A DNA stretch of 64,000 bases from Prorocentrum cordatum. Its lineage: Eukaryota; Sar; Dinophyceae; Prorocentrales; Prorocentraceae. The DNA lies in NCBI GenBank assembly GCA_963575745.1, contig CAUYUJ010009347.1, positions 361,320 to 425,319 on the forward strand. The letters are read 5' to 3'. Positions within the stretch are counted from its first letter, which is position 1, and each line of letters starts with the position of its first letter. The position numbers were made by a program, and so were the translations under genes. The notes beneath the pieces were generated by a model. It worked only from the letters and a program-made list of their open reading frames with translations. It did no database searches and was not told the DNA's origin. Positions 21,100-32,163 of this stretch are shown here, piece after piece.

Positions 21100-23450
21100 G
21101 CGCGTCTTGGCGCGCGTGCTGATCTATCACCGCCCGCCCGTGTTCCGTCCCACCCCCGGGAAAGATGGCGGCCCAGGGGCAGCGCGCGGCCAGGCTCTCT
21201 GGGCCACGCGTCGCGAGGCCGCGCGTTCTCGGGCCCCGCGCGTCGAATCTGATCGCGCAGCGGCGCGCGGCGAGGCCCATCGCGCAGTCGGGCCGCGCGG
21301 TCGGGTGGCGGCGCCGTCTGCGAGCCAGGCTTGCGCGCGGGGGCGCAGCCGCTGAAGCGGCGCGCGCTGAGCGCCGCCGTGCTCCGCTCGGCGAGCGGGC
21401 AGATGGCCGATGGCGCCGCCGTTCAGCCGCGCGACTTCGCCGCCGGCCCCCCTTGCTCGCGGGCGGCGGGGGCCCCGGGCAATTGCCGATCGGCTTCTAG
21501 GCGCAAATGGAAGGGCCGCGGGGGTTTCGCGAGCGAAGCGGGGTCTTGGGCGCGGGCGGCGCAGGCGCGCGTTGGCCGAATTTCTTGCCCGCGTATGAGG
21601 CTCTTAGGCGCGAGGTGACCTCGCCGCTGGGCCTCTGGGCCCGCGCCCGCGTGCCTGGTCGTGCAGGCCTCTGCGCCTCGACGCCATGTCGTGGTCGGAT
21701 CGGCGATCTGGGCGGCGCGTTGTCTGGCCGCGCGGCGCCGCGGCCGCGGCGGATCGCCGTGCCAAAATTTCGGAGTCGACAGAGTTCGCGCGGGCGACTT
21801 GCGCGTGCAATTTTGCGCGCCCGACGTCTCGCGCGCGCGGCGCGCCTCCGACTGATGTCGGCCGCCTCGCGCGGAGCGCGTCGAGCCCGCTGCAAGGCTG
21901 AGCGCTTCGGCGCTGTGCGCCTCCCCCCCCCCCGGGCTCTCTCGCCATTCCCAGCCGTCGACGCCGCGCCCGCCGCCCGCGGGGGGGGCGCGCGATTCGC
22001 CCGGCCCCCGATGATGAATTCGGCGCAGCGCGCCCCCCGCCCGCACATTCGCCGCGCGGCCTGCGGCCGTCGCGGACATTGTCGCAGAGCCCCCGCCCCC
22101 CCCCCCGCCCCTCCGAGTCCGCGCTTCTGGTCGCGCGCCGCGCCGCGCGAGTTGGTCTAGATGGCCGCGCCCCTTCGGCGCCTCGCCGGGGGCGACTGCG
22201 AGTCGCTCGGCGCGTTCAGCCGCCGCGAACCCGCGCGCCCCCTCTCCTCGGAAGCCCGCGCGTCGCCGTTTCTGCCGCCGATGTCCGCGCGGCCCACTCC
22301 GCGTCTCAGCGCCCCGGCGGCCGCGCGGCCACATTGCCCGCCGGCCTGTTGCCCCCCCCCCCGCCCGCCTGCGCAATTCTGTCAGTGCCAAGTTGCCCCA
22401 CTTGCCATTTTCCGATGCCAGTAGTCTGTCCGATCGGCCCAGCGCCGTCGGCGCCGATCGGCCTAACGGGCATTCGCCCCGGCGCCCCCCGCCCCGCCCC
22501 GCCCCCCTGACCCGCCCCCCCCCCGCGGGCAAGTTCCGCCTCATATGCCGAGCGGCCCGTGGGGCGAGCGGCGCGGCGTTGGCCGGCGGCCGAGAGGTCT
22601 GGCGGCCGCGCTTGCCATGCGCCTCAGCAGCCCCGTGGCGCACTGGCTCTTTTGCCCAATGGGTCAGTGCTCAAGCGGCCCAGTGGCGCAGTGGCCCAGT
22701 TGCCCAGTGGCCACCCTGGCACTTCATCGTGCGTCGCATTGTTTCTGGCCCGCTGGCGCAGTGGCCCAGGGGCCCGAACCCTGGTTGTCGGTCAGAAGAA
22801 CGCTACCGCTGGCGCTGTGGCGCGATTGCCAGTGGCGCGGCGCCCGCCAGTTCGGTGGCAGAATGTCACGCTGCGCCGCGCGCTTCAAATGCACTGGAGC
22901 GGAGAGCGGTGGGTCTGGAATTCTGCTGCAGATTCTGGCAAGGGGCCCTACTGCAGGAATGCGCCAGCAGCCATGTGGCCCAGCGGCCCAGTGCACCAGT
23001 GGCCCAGTAGGCGCGGGTTTGTTTGGTCCACGGCAAGCCAGGGGGGCCATCTGCTTGGCGGCCCTACTCCCAGGGGGGGTCGAATGGCGCAGCGGTCAAG
23101 CGGCCCTCTGGGCAAGTGGTCCGTTGCCCAGCCTGGCCTGGCCCAGGAGCAGATTGGCCGAGTTCCGATGGCGCGGTTGCCTCGTGGCCTCGCGGTCCAG
23201 AGGCGCAGCGGCGCGAGTCCCGCGACCCAGTTGCGTTGCGATTGTCAGTCGGCCTCGCGCGATTTGGTGGCCCAGAGGGTCCCCTTTGCGCCAACGGTCG
23301 AAGGGCCCCGCAGATCGCCATCCCAAGGGGAGCGCGGGCGCATCGGCCAAGTGATTATCAACGCCCCGCGGTCCGTAGGGCGACCGCGTGCGTTGATTGC
23401 AGGGGCGGGGCCTTGGCCGTGGCGGCATAATTTCATGGATGCATTACGCA
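21100..23450. other. very GC- and CpG-rich block without a supported gene
   Basis: GCGCG-dense sequence leaves long frames open on both strands, including 400 codons on the minus strand, all rich in Arg, Ala, Gly and Pro. None has a domain. From about 22620 to 23200 a degenerate 9-bp motif CAGTGGCSC recurs in loose tandem. Confidence 0.5.
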
Positions 23451-24173
23451 TGTGGCATTTCGGAATTGTGGGTCGAAGTTTGGGGATGGCGGGTTGCGCG
23501 CGTGCTCTTCGCACGAGCGTTTTGGCGTTGGCGCGAGGGGTTCGTGCGAAATTTCGCTTGTGGCTAAACCATGTGTCATTTAGTGTTGGTTGATTGCCCC
23601 CGCCCGGAGGCGCACGGATATTAACGGTGTTCTAGACAAGACCCTGCTTCAGATCCCAAGTAGAGCAGGTGCACCAAACACATCTTAGAGTTTCGCCCAC
23701 GGGAAGCTCATGAAACACTCCGTGGTATTATCACACATGCGGCGAGACTTCACAGCGATATGCAAGTGTTTGAAGTTCAGCCGAACCTCTGTCGAGATGA
23801 CACAAGACATCCATACACCTGTCACTTGAGATCCAGACGAATTGTCGCAACCAAACAGGGCAGAGACCTGGTGCAGTGCGGGGCTTCGCTTCGCTCGTGT
23901 CCGCTCGCGAATCCTGACCCCCCCCTTGGTGAACACTTGCTTGTCCAAAACGATTGGCGGTGGGGGTAGGCCTCATACGCGGCCGCTTATCTTTCCCATG
24001 CATCCAACATCATATGTTGTGTCGCGTCTTCAATCCGAGGCCCCGCGGGTTCTGACCCTTTCCCCGGGGACAGCTTTCGTCCACGATCCGTCTTCGATGT
24101 CCCAGGGCCCAAAGACGGCCCAAGGGAAAACGCCCGGATTGAGCAAACACAGTTTTCCAGAGGTCTGAGACAC

Positions 24174-24355
24174 AGTCGGGCCGAGGCATCAGGTCGAGGT
24201 CGGCTCGTTCAGGGTACCCTCAAGTTTTTCGTGTTTGTTGCATGTTCTTTGGCACCATCGGAAGTTGCACTGTCAATGATGTTATGATTTGGGGTGTTTT
24301 GGCCTGCGTGTGGCATCATTTTCTTGAAGGGTGTTCTTCTGGCCTAGGTCCGACT
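24174..24355 (+). repeat. dispersed ~180-bp repeat, copy 2
   Basis: Direct-orientation partner of 15728-15905; the ends are better conserved than the middle. 23451-24173 shows no recognisable gene. Confidence 0.7.
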
Positions 24356-24644
24356 ATACAGTTTCTAACTCCCCGGCCCCGTGGTGTCCAGGCACTGTTC
24401 GTCCTGTCGCAACCAGACCGGCGGTTGCTGGCTGGCGAGCCTGGCGCCGACGGCGCGGAGTGAACCCCGCCGGGGGAGGAGGTCCGACGGGCGGCACGGA
24501 GGATCATATCTCTTTTTCTTCGCCTGCATCCTCCGCCCGTTTCCTCCTTGACTCCTCTCTTTTCACCCTCTTTCTGTCTCTTTCTTTGTTTCTGTCTGTG
24601 TCTCGTCGGAAGCACGAGGGGCAAGAGTACGAGGAGGATGAGGA

Positions 24645-24700
24645 GCAGGAGTAGGGTGAGGAGGAGGAGGAGGAGGAGGAAGAGGAGGACGAGGGGCCCA
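24645..24700. repeat. (GAG)n tract
   Basis: GAG triplets followed by mixed sequence to 25125 with no gene seen. Confidence 0.9.
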
Positions 24701-25129
24701 CCATCGGAGGTGGTCCGTTGTGTGGTGAAGAAGGGGGGCTGGGCGGGAGAGGGAGTGGTAGCTTCACAACAAGTAACAACCGCCTGAGCATGATCTCTCG
24801 GAGCTCCAAATGTTTATCTTGATGTTTTTTCTCATCATCAATATGGAGCCCTGAAGTTTGGGGCCCCAAGGGCAGGAAAGAGCTTCAGGGTTGAGTCTTC
24901 GCTGTGCGTAGCCTACTCGACACTCAGGGCCCCATCTTTGAGGTGCCGAGATTAGAATGAGCATGAGGCTGAGAATGAGGGTGATTGGGGATGAAGTTTT
25001 GGACGGGGAGGCAAATAGTGACACGAAGAAGGCGGCGGGTGGAGCAGGATAATGAGGAGGAGGAGGAGGAGAAGGAGTGGCATAGGGGCACGAGGGGGGT
25101 GATTAGGAAAAACTGAAAGAGGATGGCGA

Positions 25130-25856
<727 letters not shown>

Positions 25857-26538
25857 GCGGGAATTCTTCGTTTTTAGGCATGGTGGTCTTGGGGGGAGCT
25901 GGGGGGGCGGGTGTGGCAGGTGGATGTGGCCGGTTGGTAGCTGCGCTAGCGGCTCCTATGCGCTTAGGGTCTTTCTTATCGCTCAGGCCGCTGCCGGTGC
26001 CGCCTAGTGTTCCGTCGCTCATGAAATGAACCAGGCGGGCAATGGCCTGCTGGTCTCGGGGCGTCAGCGTTTGGAAGGCGAGGCGGGCGGCTGGCCTAGG
26101 TCGGCCTCTGGTGGTGATGACAAGGTCAGGCGGGGCTGCTAGGACGGGCCCCAGGATCCTGACAGCGTCCCTGAGTTCGTCGATGGTCATGGGGGCTTCT
26201 AGCTGAATGTTGCTGATGCCAGTCGCGTTTGGGCTCGCAGGGGCTAGGTTTGCTACAGGGTCCATGTTTTGGTCTCCACTACTGGCAACGGCCGCGATCA
26301 GGTTGGGTCCGTTGTCTCCGCCTCTGCAGAGCGGGCAGGTGGCTTGTCCCGCGGCCTGGTGGTCCTTGTTCGCCAGCAGGCACCTGCCCTGAATCTTGTG
26401 TACACACGAGAGCGATTCCTGGCAGATTGGGCACACGTCGTCGCTACATGAAGTGGTTTGCGTCGTGGATGGCGGGGTCTGGCCCGGCGCACTGCATTCG
26501 CTGGTGATTCGATGAGAAGCTCGGCACTTTCCCGTGCG
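25857..26538 (-). CDS. RING-type zinc-finger coding segment (partial)
   Basis: On the minus strand a frame open from 26538 reads CSDDVCPICQESLS, then SCVHKIQGRCLLAN and ATCPLCRGG. This is the RING order C-x2-C, C-x-H-x-x-x-x-x-C, C-P-x-C. The second His expected in the RING-H2 form C-x-H-x-[FI]-H-x2-C-L is Gln here, so zinc binding may be incomplete. RING proteins are usually ubiquitin ligases. Downstream about 150 residues follow (MTIDELRDAVRILGPV, then FQTLTPRDQQAIARLV) of unknown fold, and then the (GAT)n tract. No Met lies between the upstream stop at 26539 and the finger, so this is an internal exon or a fragment. It lies about 1.3 kb beyond the retroelement on the same strand and could be unrelated to it. 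Confidence 0.45.
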
Positions 26539-27844
26539 TCACGCGCGTCGGTGGTGATGGATCCTGCGAGGGACCTCACCGTGTCTCCAAAAGCAGGTCG
26601 GTCTGAAACCCGTACGGGTGTATTGGGGTTTGTCGTTGCAGCGGGCCTTGTGCATCAGTGCGCATAGTAGGTATGGAGTCACTGCTCCTGCTCTGTTGAG
26701 CCAATGCGCAAGTATGTCGAACGGTGCTCCGTCGATGCCTCTGAGTACCAGGCGCGGACAGAGCATGGCGTGGAAGTGGGTGCGTACGCACACTAGCACT
26801 GCCGGTCATAGCCCCGTCGCGTCTTGGAGGATCGCACAGACTGCCTGGGCAGCACTCCCGCTCACGGAATCGTCTGGAGGGGCTTGTGAGATGGTTCCCA
26901 ACCCACTCTCTTCCTAGTCCTGTCTAACCTGTTCGCGCTCCTGGGCCATCGCTGCGAGGCTTATCCCTCGGGGTCCGTATCTATCTCGCTGCGGGCCGCG
27001 CTCTGGAAGGTGCCAAGTTCCGTCTTCTGTTGTGGCCTGTTGTGCTTGTCATAGTCCGTCTCCTGCCTTTCCTTGGTGGCTGCGGCCGCTCGTAGTCGAT
27101 CGTGCATCCACTCCTGGATTGTTTCGTGTGGGTTGACGCTTTTTCTGGGGCCGTGGCTTGCGGCCCGGGTGCGTGGACATCTCTGTTGCTGCTGGCGTCA
27201 ACCCCGGTGACGTCGTCGGGGTCCATCGGCGGGTCGGAGTCATGGCCTCGTCTGCGGGGGGGGGGCTGCCTCGGTCCCCTGCTGTGCTGGTGTGGGGGCG
27301 GCCGCAGGGCTCGGCCTCCCTTCCGTGCGGGAAGGACCTGCGTGGCCTTCGTCGTGCTGTCCTCCCAGCAGGATCGCAGAGTGCATATGCCCCAGGGGGT
27401 CTGCTGCGTCCATGACCCATTCCTGCAGGTTGGCGTGCAGATCTCCGTATGGGATTTGGGCGGGTTATGACTGCTGAGGAGGCCTGGGAAGCGTCCTGAG
27501 CAGCGTGGCTGAGGGTCGCTGTTGCATCCTCCACGGTGCGATCGGAGCGTCAGTCCCACCTCTGGGTAAGCGCGCGGAAGCCGTCCAGCGCGACGTCGTT
27601 GTCCGTAAGTGTCTGCTGCGAGCGGCCCCTCGTAGTGGCGAGGGCTGTGTCCCAGACTAGGGGGGGCAGGATTCGGCTCCAGGTGTATCCAACAGTCAGG
27701 GTGCGCATACGCACCTGGGCCCGCACACGCTGTATTGCTTCCGCGGGCACCCTCAGACTCAGACGGTTTTCCTGCTCGCCACGGGGGCGTTGTGGAGCCT
27801 GATGTCCGTCATTCGTGATGGCTCCGCGCAGTGGCCCTTCTGGG
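26539..27844 (-). other. protein-like minus-strand pieces, no intact gene
   Basis: Short minus-strand frames look coding: 26539-26799 (GIDGAPFDILAHWLNRAGAV...) and 27550-27858 (RVRMRTLTVGYTWSRILPPL...). They lie in different frames with no recognisable motif. The second follows directly on the recombinase-like ORF and might hold its decayed C-terminal part, but the H-x-x-R and Tyr boxes expected there were not found. Confidence 0.3.
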
Positions 27845-28612
27845 TCAGCGGCACACATGATCCTTTCTTGCAGAGCTGGGTGTAGGTGTCCGTAAGGCCT
27901 TCAGGGCCAGGATGAGGCTCGCGACCGTGCCGCGGCGGATGACGACCCCTCGGTTGCTGCCCGTCTTGCCCTCCTCGCCTCGGGCCGAGATGCCAAACAG
28001 GAAGCCCACGCATCGGCCATCCCAGATGATGTCGGCCTCGCGTAGCATCTCCATGTCCTGCTCCCGCCCGTAGACGTCGCACTGCACAAGGGTCCAGATG
28101 GCTTCATCCAGGAGCCCCGCCTCGAAGAAGTATATGGCGATGGCGAAGACAGCTTCCTCAGGCAGAGGACCCCCTTCCACAGAGACAACCAGCCTCTGCC
28201 AGCTCTTCAGGCTTCGCAAGGCTAGGGGAAGCTGGTTCCTCAGCTCAGGCCAAATCACCAGCAGCCCGAACAAGACGATCGTCCCCCACGTAGGGCGGAG
28301 CCGGTCCATGCAACACTTCATGTCCATGTAGTCGGCCAGGGCGTGGTCCACGGCGCTCGCGGACCGCAGCTCCCAACCCTTGTCGACACAGTGGCTAAGA
28401 AAGTCTCGAACGTTCGGGGCCCACTGCGCCGCGGTGACGTCCGCCACGGAGTGGGTAAGCTGCCTTGTGAAGCCGCCCTCGCTGATGCCCAGGTGCGGCT
28501 CCTTCTCGTAGTTCTCCCACGCCCGTGGCCCTCGCTTCTGCAGGGGGATGTCTCCCGCCCTGGGTGGCTTCGGGCGAACCGCTCCAACAGGGTGGACTGC
28601 CTCCAATGCCAT
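27845..28612 (-). CDS. DIRS-like retroelement ORF3: tyrosine-recombinase-like protein, truncated
   Basis: The ATG at 28610-28612 lies in a strong GCCGCCATGG context, five bases after the ORF2 stop. The product begins MALEAVHPVGAVRPKP. Its middle has an N-terminal core-binding pattern: about 60 residues ending SASAVDHALADYMD, then WPELRNQLPLALRSLKSWQR. The start of the catalytic domain follows: PLPEEAVFAIAIYFFEAGL, then VYGREQDMEMLREADI, matching box I of tyrosine recombinases with its Arg, and later GKTGSNRGVVIRR. Such enzymes integrate circular cDNA of DIRS-type elements without an endonuclease. The frame stops after about 255 codons, and the box II H-x-x-R and the catalytic Tyr are not visible, so this copy is probably inactive. 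Assignment rests on pattern, not on a database search. Confidence 0.6.
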   Translation of the reverse strand: MALEAVHPVGAVRPKPPRAGDIPLQKRGPRAWENYEKEPHLGISEGGFTRQLTHSVADVTAAQWAPNVRDFLSHCVDKGWELRSASAVDHALADYMDMKCCMDRLRPTWGTIVLFGLLVIWPELRNQLPLALRSLKSWQRLVVSVEGGPLPEEAVFAIAIYFFEAGLLDEAIWTLVQCDVYGREQDMEMLREADIIWDGRCVGFLFGISARGEEGKTGSNRGVVIRRGTVASLILALKALRTPTPSSARKDHVCR

Positions 28613-28617
28613 GGCGG

Positions 28618-31600
28618 CTACCCACCAGCGTATCCCGTACAGGCGCGGCCCACGTCGCGTAGATCGTGACCTCGGCTGTCCGTTGGAGCGGGGCGTCGGT
28701 CGCTGTGAGCTGCTACCGTCTCGGGCGCCGCGCCGAGGAAGCCCCCGCGAGAGAGGCCGTCGGCGACGTTCAGCTCCGACGCGACGTAGCGGTAGTACCC
28801 ATGAATCGCGAAGCTCATGGTGATCGCCGCCGCCTGGCGGCACAAGCGTAGCGGGGCTGGTGAACTCAAGCGGCCCTTGCCCAGGGCCCCCAGAGCCACC
28901 GTGCTGTCTGTGAGGATCAGGACCTTCCGCCTCCACATCCGCGATGATCTGGCCAGGTGTCGCAGCAGGCCCACCACGGCCCGCGTCTCGTTGATGTTCG
29001 TGTGCTCCGTGATCCTCCACCTCCCGAAGTAGAGTGGCCGCCATCTCGCGATCGGCGTCCAGGCGGGGGACAGCGGGGGGACTCTGACTCGATCGCCCCG
29101 CCTCACCTCGATCCTCGCCCTTCCCGGCCTCGGCCGAAGGACGAAGTGGATGGAGACACGCGCGAGCCCGTCGGATCGGGGCCCCTCATCTCCTTCGTCA
29201 TGCGGGCGGACGCCTCGATGATCACCTCCGCCAGCGCGGCGCACAGCGGCGGCTGGTGCGCCTGGGCGGAGGCGGTGCAGAAATCGGGACGGCCTCGCTC
29301 CGCCCGACCTTTGAGTACTGTCTGATGCCTCCCTCGGTGGTTGCACCTCAAGCAGAGACGGTCCGCGGCGAGGTCCAGTGCGTCGTCGTAGAACCCGAAT
29401 ATGCCAATCATGGTCGGCTTCATCGACGGGGCTCCGTAGCGGCACTGGTCGATCCGATTGATCTTCCCGCCCGTCTCCTCGAGGAGGCATGCCATCTCGG
29501 GCAGGTTCCAGATTGACGGGCACGGGTCCTCCTCTGGGTCCGCAGGGTGCCCCATCAAGACCCCGGCCTCTAGCTCGACATACCTCGCGGACCGCCTGCA
29601 TGGCCGACAGCAAAAGGCGCGACCCTAGGTCCAGGCGGAGGCGCTCGAAGGCTGTGAATGACATGTCGCTCCGCCCCCAAGGCTCGAGGCGTGTCCGCAA
29701 GGGCCTGGGCCCCTTCCCCAGGAAGCGAGCCCGACTCCAAGTTGAACATGGGGGCGAGGCGATCACTGCGTGGAAGTACCCGTCGCGCGCCAGGCTCAGG
29801 ATCAGGCTGACGAACTCGTCGTTGGTGAGGTCGTGCTTCGGGTTGATCACCGCGTCAATGGACCAGACCTCGACCTCGTAGCCGTCGCGCTCCGCCCGCG
29901 AGTGGATGGCCTCCTCTAGATCCCCCTCCCGGCGCCTGCCCGCGAAGAGGTGCAGCGCCCGGTAGACCCTCCGACTTGCCCGCGGCGGCGGTGCAGTCGA
30001 GGCCTCGATAAGCTCGTCGACGTCGTAGGCACACCCCCCAGCGTGGGGGGGCCAGGCGTCCTCCTCCTGGGCTGTGTAGATATCCCCGGTGGCGATCGTC
30101 CAGCCCCTCATCTCGCTGTAACGGGCGTCCTTCCTGATCTCCTCCAGCGAGGCGTCGGTGACCGCCACTCCGTAGCCCGTGTCGCTGGAGTCCGTCATGA
30201 ACACCTGCGAGAGCCACGGAGCTTCGAGATCTGTACGTAAGAGGGGTGCGCAGTATGCCATCGTAGTCAGCTCCCACCTCGCCGCGTCCGTCAGTGGGAA
30301 CGGCGTCTTGGCGGTCTCGGGACGTCTCATCTCGTGGTACACCTGGTCGAAGATGGCGAGGCCCGTGCGCTGGAAGATGGCCGCCCGCGCCCGCAACCCC
30401 ACGACGCGCTCGAGGAGCTCCGCGGTCCAGTGCGTCCGCTCTACCAGCCGCAGCGTCACCAGAGCCAGGCCGCAGGTGCGGTCGGTCTCTGCTGAGACGG
30501 AGTAGGGTCGGCCTCGGATGACCGCCCCCAGCGACTCGAGCCCCTCGCCTTCGGTCTCCTTGTGGACGGGGAGCCCGACCTGCCGCAAGTAGTGCTTGAC
30601 TCGGGCCGTCAGTCCGCTCACGACCTCGCTCACCGGCTGCTGCGCGCTGGCGGACGTGGCCATGACCCCGTAGTCGTCCATGTACGCCCAGTTCACCGAC
30701 TCGAACCCCTCGGGCCCGGTCAGTCGAAGCGTCGGAGCCCCATAGACCAGACGCGCGCCGACGGAGTCCTCCCCGAGCCCGCGCGCCATGCAGGCCTGCA
30801 GCGTAGAGTGGGCCAAGAACGGGGCCCACGACCAGCCCATGACAAGGGCCTTCAGCGCCAGGAAGGGCCCGCCATCGGGGATGACGCAGTCCCGCCCCTT
30901 GGTCCTCATGTAGTCGACGAACTCGTGGACTGGCACCTCCTCCAAGACAAAGTAGGGCCAGACATCGGGCGGCGTCTCCAAACGATAGAACATGTCCGGG
31001 ATGTCGCCCACGCCAGTGTAGACCACGTCCCTCTCGCTCAGGTTGGAAAGGTCCACGTGAGCAATGGTCGCGGGGCTGCCGAGGGGCACGTACGGGTGCC
31101 TCTGCCAGCGGAGGTTGGCCCGCCTCTGGTCCCAGATGTCGCGCACCTGGCGCCTGGCGGGGCTGAGGGGGTCCCCCTCCTCCTGCAGGTACTTCTTGAT
31201 GACTCCGAAAAGCGAGACCCCCTCGACCAGCTCGTCGGTGGTCCCGAGCATCCCCGCATCCCAAAGCCTCTCGGCTAGGCGGAGACGCGACGCCCTCGAT
31301 CGGAGAGACGGATCTCGGTAGACCTTCTGGCCTTTCAGGTCTTCGTCCATGGCCTTGCTGGGCTCGCGTAGCATCCTCCCCGCAACGTCGGAGAAGTACT
31401 CGGCGGCCAGCGGGCAGATGTCCACGAGCTTGGCAGGGATGGTCCCTGGCGCCGGAAGAGCCAGTTCCTCCGCGTCGACGGAGCACATCGCGCCCTTTGG
31501 TAGCACCTCCTTTCCCTTTGAATCCTTTCCCAGGGCAACCGTCGCCCCATCGCCTGAGTATGGCGAGGCCCGACCCGCCATGACGCGCCGAATGGCGGCG

Positions 31601-32019
31601 TCCTCGTCTTCCTTGATCGCGGCCACCTGGCTGCCCCAAGCTAGCCACGCCTCCAGTAACCTCCTCGAAGTAGCCCTCTGGAGCGGTGTTGCCCGCTCCC
31701 GCGCGGCCGACGGCCCAGCGCCCTCGGCCGCTCCGACCGTGCCCCCCGAGAGGTGGTGCATGGATCGGATCAAACTGTTGGCAAGAGCTCGCACATGTCT
31801 CAGTGTGCCTTGATGCGTCGGCCCCGCGCGGTCCACCACCACCGACCACGGCGGCAGCGGCAAATCCGGCAGAAGGTCTCGGTCTCGAGGAACGGCTTCG
31901 GGAGGCGCGCCAGTGGCCGCCGTCGAGGTAGACGATGGAGAAGCGTGTGGATGGAGAAAAGCGGGCATGGCGTCGCCGCCCGAGGGGCGCAGGGCCACGC
32001 GAAAAGAACGTCGCGACAA
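28618..32019 (-). CDS. DIRS-like retroelement ORF2: reverse transcriptase, RNase H, inserted cytosine-methyltransferase-like domain
   Basis: Domain order in the 1133 codons: an N-terminal 260 residues of unknown role; reverse transcriptase about 265-500 with GDIPDMFYRL (motif A Asp) and YMDDYG at 446-451 (motif C); an RNase H first strand FMTDSSDTGYGVAV near 608-620; a DNA C5-methyltransferase-like domain from about 688 with ALHLFAG (motif I) and ASPPCSTWSRAR (Cys 758, motif IV); then the rest of RNase H (INETRAVVGLLRHL, LILTDSTVALG, SELNVADGLSR at about 28742-29010). The middle of the methyltransferase lies in another frame (29103 to about 29595), so two frame changes break this copy. The start codon at 32019 is the first ATG of the open frame and uncertain. 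Retroelements carrying cytosine methyltransferases are reported from dinoflagellates. Confidence 0.8.
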   Translation of the reverse strand: MSRRSFRVALRPSGGDAMPAFLHPHASPSSTSTAATGAPPEAVPRDRDLLPDLPLPPWSVVVDRAGPTHQGTLRHVRALANSLIRSMHHLSGGTVGAAEGAGPSAARERATPLQRATSRRLLEAWLAWGSQVAAIKEDEDAAIRRVMAGRASPYSGDGATVALGKDSKGKEVLPKGAMCSVDAEELALPAPGTIPAKLVDICPLAAEYFSDVAGRMLREPSKAMDEDLKGQKVYRDPSLRSRASRLRLAERLWDAGMLGTTDELVEGVSLFGVIKKYLQEEGDPLSPARRQVRDIWDQRRANLRWQRHPYVPLGSPATIAHVDLSNLSERDVVYTGVGDIPDMFYRLETPPDVWPYFVLEEVPVHEFVDYMRTKGRDCVIPDGGPFLALKALVMGWSWAPFLAHSTLQACMARGLGEDSVGARLVYGAPTLRLTGPEGFESVNWAYMDDYGVMATSASAQQPVSEVVSGLTARVKHYLRQVGLPVHKETEGEGLESLGAVIRGRPYSVSAETDRTCGLALVTLRLVERTHWTAELLERVVGLRARAAIFQRTGLAIFDQVYHEMRRPETAKTPFPLTDAARWELTTMAYCAPLLRTDLEAPWLSQVFMTDSSDTGYGVAVTDASLEEIRKDARYSEMRGWTIATGDIYTAQEEDAWPPHAGGCAYDVDELIEASTAPPPRASRRVYRALHLFAGRRREGDLEEAIHSRAERDGYEVEVWSIDAVINPKHDLTNDEFVSLILSLARDGYFHAVIASPPCSTWSRARFLGKGPRPLRTRLEPWGRSDMSFTAFERLRLDLGSRLLLSAMQAVREVCRARGRGLDGAPCGPRGGPVPVNLEPARDGMPPRGDGREDQSDRPVPLRSPVDEADHDWHIRVLRRRTGPRRGPSLLEVQPPREASDSTQRSGGARPSRFLHRLRPGAPAAAVRRAGGGDHRGVRPHDEGDEGPRSDGLARVSIHFVLRPRPGRARIEVRRGDRVRVPPLSPAWTPIARWRPLYFGRWRITEHTNINETRAVVGLLRHLARSSRMWRRKVLILTDSTVALGALGKGRLSSPAPLRLCRQAAAITMSFAIHGYYRYVASELNVADGLSRGGFLGAAPETVAAHSDRRPAPTDSRGHDLRDVGRACTGYAGG
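29103..29595 (-). pseudogene. frame-shifted C-terminal half of the methyltransferase-like domain
   Basis: Read one frame away from ORF2, this stretch continues the domain: GVLMGHPADPEEDPCPSIW, then INRIDQCRYGAPSMKPTM, then RCNHRGRH, then TASAQAHQPPLCAALAEVI. DQCRYGAPSMKP fits C5-methyltransferase motif VIII (Q-x-R-x-G), and the last block fits the C-terminal motif X region. The motif VI acidic residue, expected before x-P or N-V, is Gly here (MGHPAD). Together with the frameshift this argues that the enzyme made from this copy would be inactive. The main alternative is a single-base assembly error near 29590 and another near 29120. Confidence 0.6.
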
Positions 32020-32163
32020 GCAGGAGCGTCACCGTAGCTATCGGGAGAGTAAGCCCACCAGAGTGGCCGTCGTCAGGGCGAACGGAACGGCAGCCCGCCA
32101 GCCCCTCCCTCAAGCGCGGGGGGCCCCGCGAGGCACCACAGACAGGGAGAGTTTCTCCAACGT

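Noticed and set aside
21423-22643. 400-codon minus-strand frame in the GC-rich block
   Set aside because: Composition is dictated by GCGCG-rich DNA, both strands are open and no motif is present.
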